Source of the DNA: Clostridium sp. CAG:433
Lineage (GTDB): Bacteria; Bacillota_I; Bacilli_A; RF39; UBA660
Direction of reading: 5' to 3'
Length of the DNA stretch: 33,827 bases
Assembly (NCBI GenBank): GCA_000433675.1
Contig: FR893556.1
Span: 1-33,827 of the forward strand
In this document: one piece after another, positions 23,747-31,500 of the stretch
How positions within the stretch are numbered: the stretch's first letter is position 1
Layout of the letters: each line of letters begins with the position of its first letter
Program-made: the position numbers and the translations under genes
Notes under the pieces: model-generated
The model's database searches: none
What the model was told of the DNA's origin: nothing
What the model saw: the letters and a program-made list of their open reading frames with translations, nothing else

Positions 23747-24814
23747 ATGGAATATATAATAATTGGAATACTAATTTTACTTGTTGTACTTGTAACAATA
23801 AGTTTATTTAAAAATATTAATGAGGGAAATATTACTGAAAGACTTGGTAAACTTGAAAATAATGTAACAAGAGATCTTTATGATTTTAAAAATGATATTA
23901 ATAAAAATCTTAATGAAGATATTAATACATTAAATGATAAGATAGAACTTAGATTAAATATGATAAATGATAAAGTAAACGAGAGATTAGATGAAAATTT
24001 TGAAAAAACTAATAAAACATTTACATCAGTACTTGAAAGATTAAGTAAAATAGATGAAGCACAAAAGAAAATAGATACTTTATCTAACGATATAGTTTCA
24101 CTTCAAGGAATATTAACTGATAAGAAGAGTAGAGGTATATATGGTGAAGTAAACTTAAAGCATATATTAACAAGTGTATTTGGAGAAAAGAATGATAAGA
24201 TATATCGTCTTCAATATACTCTTCCAAATAGTACAATTGTAGATGCTGCATTATTTGCACCTGAACCACTTGGGCTCGTTGGAATAGATTCTAAGTTTCC
24301 ACTTGAACATTACAGGATAATGGTTGACAAAAGATATAGTGCATCAGATAGGGAAACAGCTGCCAAATTATTTAAAAGTGATGTTAAAAAACATATTGAT
24401 GCGATAGCAAATAAATATATCATAGAAGGTGTAACAAGTGATCAAGCAATAATGTTCTTGCCAGCAGAAGCAATATTTGCAGAACTTAATGCATATCATA
24501 ATGACATAATTGAATATGCATATAAAAAAAGGGTATGGATAACTTCTCCAACAACATTAATGAGTACTCTAACAACTATTGAGGTAATCATTAAGAATGC
24601 TGAAAGAGATAAATATGCTAAAGTAATAAGAGAAGAACTTGTCAAATTATCTGTTGAATTTAGTAGATATAAAGATAGATGGGACAAGCTTTCTAGAAGT
24701 ATTCAAACTGTTAGTAAAGATGTTGAGGATATACATACAACAACTGATAAAATAACTAAAAGATTTAATAGTATTAATAGTGTAGAACTAGATGAAAATT
24801 TAAAAATCGAATAA
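23747..24814 (+). CDS. rmuC: DNA recombination protein RmuC
   Basis: A 355-aa membrane-tethered protein. Residues 1-20 form a TM helix, about 25-125 a long coiled coil, and about 130-320 the RmuC domain (PD-(D/E)xK-like). Landmarks are SRGIYGEVNLKHIL, then DAALFAPEPLGLVGIDSKFPLEHY with the putative nuclease Asp/Ser-Lys, and IEGVTSDQAIMFLPAEAIFAEL. The end WITSPTTLMSTLTTIEVI is strongly conserved in the family. RmuC limits certain inversions and may cut structured DNA. AGGAGG precedes the ATG; an ATG at 23740 is out of frame. Transcribed with the DedA-like gene. Confidence 0.96.
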   Translation: MEYIIIGILILLVVLVTISLFKNINEGNITERLGKLENNVTRDLYDFKNDINKNLNEDINTLNDKIELRLNMINDKVNERLDENFEKTNKTFTSVLERLSKIDEAQKKIDTLSNDIVSLQGILTDKKSRGIYGEVNLKHILTSVFGEKNDKIYRLQYTLPNSTIVDAALFAPEPLGLVGIDSKFPLEHYRIMVDKRYSASDRETAAKLFKSDVKKHIDAIANKYIIEGVTSDQAIMFLPAEAIFAELNAYHNDIIEYAYKKRVWITSPTTLMSTLTTIEVIIKNAERDKYAKVIREELVKLSVEFSRYKDRWDKLSRSIQTVSKDVEDIHTTTDKITKRFNSINSVELDENLKIE

Positions 24815-24838
24815 TAAAAAAAATAGCGATTTTTGTTT
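24802..24838 (+). terminator. Probable intrinsic terminator after rmuC
   Basis: Arms AAAAATCG (24802-24809) and CGATTTTT (24827-24834), 17-nt A-rich loop, T-rich tail. It overlaps the end of rmuC; the long loop makes it weaker than others here. Confidence 0.5.
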
Positions 24839-24859
24839 GTTAAATTTAGTACACAACTG

Positions 24860-24888
24860 TTGACTATTATTATAAAATATTATATTAT
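24860..24888 (+). promoter_or_regulatory. Promoter of the TasA/SipW surface locus
   Basis: -35 TTGACT (24860-24865), 17-bp spacer, -10 TATTAT (24883-24888), each 5 of 6 matches. The -35 is overlapped by the interrupted palindrome CAAC-T-GTTG (24854-24862), a possible operator. Confidence 0.65.
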
Positions 24889-24911
24889 TATACTAGAGGA
24901 GGAATGTAGAA

Positions 24912-25487
24912 ATGGGAAGTAAAGTACAAAACATTATACTTGGAGTACTTGCAGTTGGATTAATTGGTTTAACAGTTGCCTATGCATTATTAACACAACA
25001 GTTAAAAATAGAATCAACTGCAACAGTAAAAGCAGGAACTTGGGATATTCATTTTGAAAATTTAAGTTCGTCATTAACAGGTAAAGCAGCACTTGCTGAT
25101 ACTAATAAATTAGCTATATCAAGTAATTCAACAACTATTTCAGGATCTGTTGGTGTTTTATCAGTACCAGGGGATTCAATAGTTTATACATTTGATATCG
25201 TTAATAAAGGAAATATTCCTGCAATACTTAGTGCAGCACCAGTAATTAGTACACCAACATGTACATCTACTGATACAGTAAGCGCTACAAATATTTGTGC
25301 TAACGATTTAGTATATACATTAACATATGTTGATGGTTCACAAATAAATAATGGTGATACTTTAGCCGCTGGAGAAACTAAAAAGGCTAAATTAACATTA
25401 TCATTAAAAAATGAAATGACATATGTACCAAGTGCAGATGTAGCAATAAGCAATATTGCAGCAACATTAAATTATAGTCAAAATTAA
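24912..25487 (+). CDS. TasA/camelysin-like SipW-dependent secreted protein, copy 1
   Basis: A 191-aa exported protein. The N-terminus has a hydrophobic helix (about residues 8-25) ending TVAYALL, an A-Y-A site expected for SipW-type signal peptidase. The mature part begins with VKAGTWDIHFENL, the beta-strand that opens TasA/CalY-type fibre subunits. It also has YTFDIVNKGNIPAIL (about residues 92-106) and ends SNIAATLNYSQN. Two cysteines in the central loop could pair. TasA/CalY proteins assemble into extracellular matrix fibres; SipW removes their signal peptide. Strong ribosome-binding site AGAGGAGG. The paralogue 16 bp downstream shares most of the protein, so the genes arose by tandem duplication. 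Confidence 0.85.
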   Translation: MGSKVQNIILGVLAVGLIGLTVAYALLTQQLKIESTATVKAGTWDIHFENLSSSLTGKAALADTNKLAISSNSTTISGSVGVLSVPGDSIVYTFDIVNKGNIPAILSAAPVISTPTCTSTDTVSATNICANDLVYTLTYVDGSQINNGDTLAAGETKKAKLTLSLKNEMTYVPSADVAISNIAATLNYSQN

Positions 25488-25502
25488 TAATAGGAGAGAA
25501 AC

Positions 25503-26084
25503 ATGAATAACAAAGTACAAAATATTGTGCTTGGCGTTTTAGCCGTAGCATTAATTGGAATAACAGTAGCATATGCTACATTAACACAACAATTAAAAAT
25601 AAACGGAACAGCAACAGTAAAGGCTGGAACATGGGACGTTCATTTTGAAAATTTACAAGGATCAGTTACAGGTTCAGCTGTATTAGATACATCTACAAGC
25701 AAACTTGGAATACAAACTGGTTCAACAACAATTTCTGGTAAACTAGGAACATTATCTAAACCAGGAGATTCAATAACTTATACATTTGATATAGTTAACA
25801 AAGGAAACATTCCTGCAATACTATCATCAGCACCTACAATTTCAACACCATCTTGTTCTGCAACAAGTAATGATGCTGGTGCTACTACAGTTTGTGGTAA
25901 TTTAACTTATACATTAACTTATAGTGATGGTTCAACTATTGCTAAGAATGATACATTAGCAGCAACTTCAGGTAAAAAAACTGCTAAATTAGTTGTTACA
26001 TATAAATCAACTGCTACATCAGTTGTAAATACAGATGTTGAAGTTAGCAATATTGCAGCAACATTAAATTATTCACAAAACTAA
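25503..26084 (+). CDS. TasA/camelysin-like SipW-dependent secreted protein, copy 2
   Basis: A 193-aa paralogue of the preceding protein. It shares the leader (NKVQNIVLGVLAVALIG, TVAYATLTQQLKI), the VKAGTWDVHFENL start of the mature chain, PGDSITYTFDIVNKGNIPAIL and the terminal SNIAATLNYSQN. Differences concentrate in surface loops (about residues 50-75 and 110-165), as expected for subunits with different exposed faces. Possibly one is a major fibre subunit and the other an accessory subunit (as TasA and TapA), but both look like full fibre proteins. GGAGAG ribosome-binding site. A long inverted repeat follows before the sipW gene. Confidence 0.85.
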   Translation: MNNKVQNIVLGVLAVALIGITVAYATLTQQLKINGTATVKAGTWDVHFENLQGSVTGSAVLDTSTSKLGIQTGSTTISGKLGTLSKPGDSITYTFDIVNKGNIPAILSSAPTISTPSCSATSNDAGATTVCGNLTYTLTYSDGSTIAKNDTLAATSGKKTAKLVVTYKSTATSVVNTDVEVSNIAATLNYSQN

Positions 26085-26097
26085 TTTAAGTGCATTA

Positions 26098-26151
26098 AGA
26101 TACGCAATTAATAATAAGATAACATAATATTGCTATTTTATTTGCGTATCT
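26098..26151 (+). repeat. Long inverted repeat between the TasA-like genes and sipW
   Basis: Outer arms AGATACGCAA (26098-26107) and TTGCGTATCT (26142-26151) pair perfectly; an inner stem AATAAGATA with TATTTTATT (one wobble) extends the helix. No T run follows, so it may be an mRNA-stabilising or processing hairpin, or a weak attenuator that keeps fibre genes above sipW. Contains no gene. Confidence 0.6.
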
Positions 26152-26200
26152 ATTTGCATATAAAAAGAACTAATAAAGAAGAAATAAAAGAGGTAAAAAT

Positions 26201-27328
26201 ATGAAAAAAAGTTTAAAACAATTATTAACAATACAAATTTTCATGTTATTAGTAATTATAACAGGCTTTTTTTATGGAAGTATTTTCGAGAATAATCTAG
26301 AAGTATTATTTCTACTTGTTAGTTTTATTGCACTATATAGTGTATTTAAAATTGATTTAAAAAACGATTATAAATATAAACAGATTTTAAAAATTGTTAT
26401 AACTTGCTTATTATTTTATTTCGTTTTTATTTATGTTGCAGGCTTGTTTACAGGTTTTGCAAAAACAATTTATACATTTAATTTTAATAATTTTATATAT
26501 AATATTATACCGACAATAATATATATTATTTTGATGGAATGTATAAGAACGATATATATTAATAAATCAAATAATAATAAAATAATTATAATTTTATCAT
26601 GTATAATTTTTATACTATATGATTCATTTTCAAAATATTACTTATATGATTTTAAAGTAAGTGATGAATTATATGAATATATTGGATTAATTGTATTAAC
26701 TAGTATTGCAAGAAATATATTCTTGACAATATTATGTTCAAAAAGTAATGTTATTAATTGTGTAATTTACAGAATTATAACTGAAATTTATATATTTTTG
26801 GTGCCAATTGTTCCAAACTTTGGACCATATATAAATTCAGTACTTGAAATAGCATTACCACTTATAATTGGACTTATACTTATAAGACCACCAATAAGAA
26901 TATTAGCATCACCAAAGAAAAGTAAATATAGTAGGACATTATCAGTTGTAATAACAGCAATATTATTGTTAATTGTTTTATTAAATTCTGGATTTATAAA
27001 ATATCAAATGTTTGTTATAGGATCTAACTCGATGAATACGTATATTTATAGAGGAGACGTTATAATAGCAAGGAGAACAAATAATAAAGAAATCAAAAAT
27101 ATTAAAAAAGGTGAAATATTAGTATTTAGATATAATAATAAAATTATTTCACATAGGGTATATAAAATAATTAAAAGGGATAATAAACTATATTTTAAAA
27201 CAAAAGGTGATAATAACGATCAAGTAGATGATAATATAGTAAAAGAAAAAGATATAATAGGAACAGTTTCCTTTAGAATAAAATATATTGGTCTTCCAAG
27301 TATTTGGTTAAGGGAAGCATTACAATAG
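26201..27328 (+). CDS. sipW: SipW-type (ER-type) signal peptidase I with multi-TM N-terminal extension
   Basis: A 375-aa membrane protease. The C-terminal ~115 residues are an S26B signal peptidase domain with the Ser-His dyad of the ER/SipW type: Ser277 in GSNSMN and His318 in ISHRVYKI (bacterial SPase I would have Lys here). Further conserved blocks are FKTKGDNNDQVDDN and the C-terminal DIIGTVSFRIKYIGLP. Unlike Bacillus SipW (about 190 aa), about 240 residues with roughly seven to eight hydrophobic helices precede the catalytic part. The family role is cleavage of TasA-type signal peptides; two such substrates lie directly upstream. GAGGT ribosome-binding site. The next gene starts 10 bp downstream. 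Confidence 0.88.
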   Translation: MKKSLKQLLTIQIFMLLVIITGFFYGSIFENNLEVLFLLVSFIALYSVFKIDLKNDYKYKQILKIVITCLLFYFVFIYVAGLFTGFAKTIYTFNFNNFIYNIIPTIIYIILMECIRTIYINKSNNNKIIIILSCIIFILYDSFSKYYLYDFKVSDELYEYIGLIVLTSIARNIFLTILCSKSNVINCVIYRIITEIYIFLVPIVPNFGPYINSVLEIALPLIIGLILIRPPIRILASPKKSKYSRTLSVVITAILLLIVLLNSGFIKYQMFVIGSNSMNTYIYRGDVIIARRTNNKEIKNIKKGEILVFRYNNKIISHRVYKIIKRDNKLYFKTKGDNNDQVDDNIVKEKDIIGTVSFRIKYIGLPSIWLREALQ

Positions 27329-27338
27329 GAGAAGAGAT

Positions 27339-28361
27339 ATGAAGAAAAATTCTAAAAAAAATATAACATACATCTTTTTAATTGTTGTTCTAGTATTTAT
27401 TTCGATAATATTTGCGGATAGATCATATAGATTAAAAAAATATGAAAGTTTAAGCTATAAAGAAACGATCGCAACAAGTTATAGAGTATATTTAGATGAT
27501 GATTCATACTATAATACTCCATACCTTGATGAAGGAATGCAATATATATCAAATATAATTGATTATGTTGATGTAACTTTTAGTTATATTAATAGTTTTG
27601 CAGATAGTTTAACATATAATGCTGAAACAAAAGCAGAAGCAATAGTAACTATAGTAGATACAGATGATAATAATAAAGTAATTTATAAAAATACTGAAGT
27701 TATTGAGAATACAAAGAAAGATTCTGATACTTCAGGAACAATTAATAAGGTTAAAAATTTTAAAATTGATTATGCTAAATATAATAAAATAACTAATGAA
27801 TTTAAAACAAAATATGGTATAAGTGCTAAATGTAATTTAAGAATAAATTATTATGTTAATTATACAGGTAAATATAAAGGATTAAACAATATATCTAGAA
27901 ATACAGTAATGTATTTAGATATTCCTTTATCTGAACAAATGATTAATATAACTAAAAATGCACCTGCTATAAATAATAGTTCATTTGATGGTACATCATC
28001 AAATACAGCAACTAATACAATACTTTATGTACTAGCAATAATTTGTGATTTAATTGCTCTAGTATTCTTATTTAAAGTTGTTAGTAATAAAATAGCTGTT
28101 TCTAAAGAAACAAGTAAATATGATAAATTTATTAATAAAACATTAAAACAATATGATTCATATATAACAGAAGCAGAACATGAAACTACTAATAAAGAAA
28201 ATATGGTTAGAATAAGTACATTTAGAGAATTATTAGATGTTAGAAATAATATTAACAAGACAATTGTTTATATAAGAATTGATGATAATACATCTAAATT
28301 TGAAATAATTGATGGTAATACATTATATTATTATGTAGCAAATAGAGAAGATTTTAATTAA
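27339..28361 (+). CDS. DUF5305-like bitopic membrane protein
   Basis: A 340-aa protein with an N-terminal TM helix (about residues 9-26), an extracellular domain of about 200 residues, a second TM helix (about 227-248) and a cytoplasmic C-terminal tail of about 90 residues. The external domain has TSYRVYLDDDSYYNTPYLDEG followed by VDVTFSYINSF and later LRINYYVNY, which fits my memory of DUF5305, a family commonly found beside SipW-type signal peptidases; I hold this assignment loosely. It sits 10 bp behind sipW with a GGAG ribosome-binding site and is followed by a terminator, so it belongs to the same operon. It may be a partner of SipW or a scaffold for the fibre proteins. Confidence 0.7.
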   Translation: MKKNSKKNITYIFLIVVLVFISIIFADRSYRLKKYESLSYKETIATSYRVYLDDDSYYNTPYLDEGMQYISNIIDYVDVTFSYINSFADSLTYNAETKAEAIVTIVDTDDNNKVIYKNTEVIENTKKDSDTSGTINKVKNFKIDYAKYNKITNEFKTKYGISAKCNLRINYYVNYTGKYKGLNNISRNTVMYLDIPLSEQMINITKNAPAINNSSFDGTSSNTATNTILYVLAIICDLIALVFLFKVVSNKIAVSKETSKYDKFINKTLKQYDSYITEAEHETTNKENMVRISTFRELLDVRNNINKTIVYIRIDDNTSKFEIIDGNTLYYYVANREDFN

Positions 28362-28372
28362 AAATAATATTT

Positions 28373-28404
28373 AAAAGAAACTAAAAAATAGTTTCTTTTT
28401 TTTT
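28373..28404 (+). terminator. Intrinsic terminator of the TasA/SipW operon
   Basis: Stem AAAAGAAACTA with TAGTTTCTTTT, short A-rich loop, long T run. Confidence 0.85.
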
Positions 28405-28411
28405 GTTTTAC

Positions 28412-28420
28412 TGTGGATAA
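28412..28420 (-). other. Single consensus DnaA box
   Basis: The minus strand reads TTATCCACA, a perfect match to the 9-bp DnaA box. No second box was seen nearby and no replication gene is present, so this is not an origin. It might titrate DnaA or be chance. Confidence 0.4.
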
Positions 28421-28483
28421 CTTTTTTAAAATAAAAATGCTTAAAAATCCCTTTATTTTTCTTATAATTTTTATTGAAATCTG

Positions 28484-28512
28484 ATGACAAAAAATGATAT
28501 ATAAGTTATAAT
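28484..28512 (+). promoter_or_regulatory. Promoter of the giant surface protein gene
   Basis: -35 ATGACA (28484-28489, 5 of 6), 17-bp spacer and perfect -10 TATAAT (28507-28512). A second TATAAT lies at 28522-28527. The start codon is at 28552 with AGGAG 10 nt upstream. Confidence 0.6.
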
Positions 28513-28551
28513 TATATACAGTATAATAGTCTAAATAGGAGCAGTGTTAAA

Positions 28552-31500
28552 ATGAAGAAATTTTTTCAAGGTAAAATGAAAATTTTAATAATGATTGCAT
28601 TTTTGTTTTTGTTCTTTTTTAATACGGTAGCATACTCAGGACTTGCTAGTAAATTAGCAATAACATCTGAAGCAATGTTTAGGCCAATTACTGATATAAG
28701 AGTAACAGGAATAAAACTTGTATCAGCAAGTAATGGAGCACTTGAAAGTTATTCGCCAAAGTATAATGTTGATACAACAACTACTGGTTTCACACTTCCA
28801 AGTGCTAATTCAGAAATTACTTACAAAATAACAGTAACAAATTATGGAAATGTTAAACAAACAATTTATAAATTTATAAAAAATAGTGTTAGTGCAGAGG
28901 GATTAAATGTTAAATTAACCGATTTTACTTCAGTATGTACTGATGAAAATTGTAATAATAAGAATGACAATTTTACAATAGTACATCCAGAGGGTGATAG
29001 TAGCAGTGAAAGCAATGTTAAAGAGTTTTTAATAACATTTACTACAACAAATCCAAGTTCAACGACCATAAATATTATTGAAAAATATGATTTTAGATCA
29101 TTATATTATATTTCTTATAACGCAAACGGTGGAAAGAATGCTCCACAATCACAAATAAAAATATATGGAGATAATTTAAATTTAACAAAAAATGAACCAA
29201 CAAGAGATTTTTATGATTTTAAAGGATGGTCAACATCATCAACAAGTACAACAATAGAATATAAGGCTGGTGAAATTTATTCGCCAGGTACTGATGAAAA
29301 AGTACAAGATGTTACTTTATATGCGGTATGGCAAAAGAAACAAGCAAAATTAGATTTAAATTATAACATTGATGGCACATGGTATTATGCAGGATATAAT
29401 AATAAAATACAAACGGGTATAAAAGTTAATGGAGAAGATAAAGGATATTTAAATGATTTTGGTGGAACATATGATTATGGAACAAGTTATGAAATATATG
29501 GATTTAAAATAGATGGAGTAACAATACCATATTCAAAAAAATATACAGTAGATGGAACAAATCATTTAGATATATCATTTAATACGATTAATTTTAAAGT
29601 TAATGATGCAAATTTAGGAAGTATAACACCAACACAAATAATAGTGATACCTGGGACAACATTTACTGTATCTGGCAATGTGATAACATTATCAGATGGA
29701 AGGATAGCAACAGCAAGTACAAAAACGATAACAGGTTATACAATAAAATTTTTAAATTATACAATAACACCAAATAGTTCAACAGTAAATGCAAAAACAA
29801 TGGTAACGGCAAATTTCACTAAGGAATTAGAAAAATATACAATTTCGTTAAATGGAAATGGAGCAACGACTGCAGGAACAACAGCTATTTATGAAAAATA
29901 TAATACAGGAATATATTTAGATAGTGCATTAACTAAAGAAATGGGTACAAATGCGAATGCAATAACAAAACCAACAAGAAGTTATACAGTAAGTTTTAAT
30001 GCAAATAATACAGGAATAACAGTGCCAAGTGCAATAACAAAAAATTATAGTTATTCAGGACATTATACAGATGCAACAAATGGAACACAAATGATAAATG
30101 AAAATGGATATATAACGAGTTCATTTAAAAATACATTATATACAGCAAATGGTACATTATATGCACATTGGGGAACAAAACCAAGTGTAACAATACCAGA
30201 AATAAATAAAGATGGATATAAATGTACATGGAATACAAGTGTAGATGGAAATGGAACACCATATAATGGAGGAGCTGTAACAGATAAATTAAATACACAA
30301 ACATTATATGCAGTATGTAAAGTAGATACAAATACAAAGTATGTTGTAAAACATTATAAACAAAAATTAGATGGTACATATCCAACAGAAGCAGATGACA
30401 TAGATAATTTAACAGGAACAACAGGTGCAAGTGTGTCACCAGCAGTAAAGAGTTACACAGGATTTACATCACCAAGTGTGCAAACAACAACAATAAAAGC
30501 AGATGGAAGTACAGTAGTAACATATAAATATACAAGAAATAAATATACATTTACATTAGGAAGTTCAACAGGAGCAAGTACAAGTGGAAGTACGGCAAGT
30601 GGGAGTTATTATTACGGAAGCACAATAACACTAAAAGCAACAGCAAATACAGGATATACATGGAGTAAATGGACAAGTAGTAATACAAGCTTAGTAGGAA
30701 ATCAAACTACAGCTAATACAACATTTACAATGCCTGCAGGAAATATAACAATGACACCAAGTGTTACAACAAATGTATTAACATTTAATGATCAGAGTAA
30801 ACCAGTAACATATAATCCAACAAGTAGTCAAACAGTAAATATATCACCAGCAACAAATGGAACAGGAAGTTATAGTTATTCAATAATAAGTGAAAATGAT
30901 AATAGTTACTTTAGCATAAGTGGAACAACAATAACAGTAAAATCAAATACACCAGCCAATACATCAGGATATAAAATAACAGTAAGAGCAACAGATACAA
31001 ATAGTAAAGTAACAAAAGATGCTACAATAACAATAATAGTTAATAAAAAATCAGTAACAAAACCAACATCTCCAGCGAATAAAGTTTATAATGCAGAAGA
31101 ACAAAATCATGGAATTAGTGTTCCAGAAGGAACAAGCATAGTAACAAATGGAAGTACATTAAAAGCAACAAATGTAGGAACATATGATGTAATATTTACA
31201 TTAAATTCAAACTACAAATGGAGTGATGGAACAACAAGTAATGTAACAATACAATGGAAAATAACGGCATATAATTTAAGCAATGCTACAATAGGAAGCA
31301 TAAGTGATCAAACATATACAGGAAGTGAAATAAAACCAACACCAAGTGTAACAGTACCAATACCAAGTGGAAGTAAGAGTACACCAACTTATACAACAAC
31401 ATATAGTAATAATATGAACGTCGGAACAGCAACAATTACATTAACAGGAACAGGAAATTATACTGGAACAAAAAGTAAAACATTTAAAATAGTACCAGCA

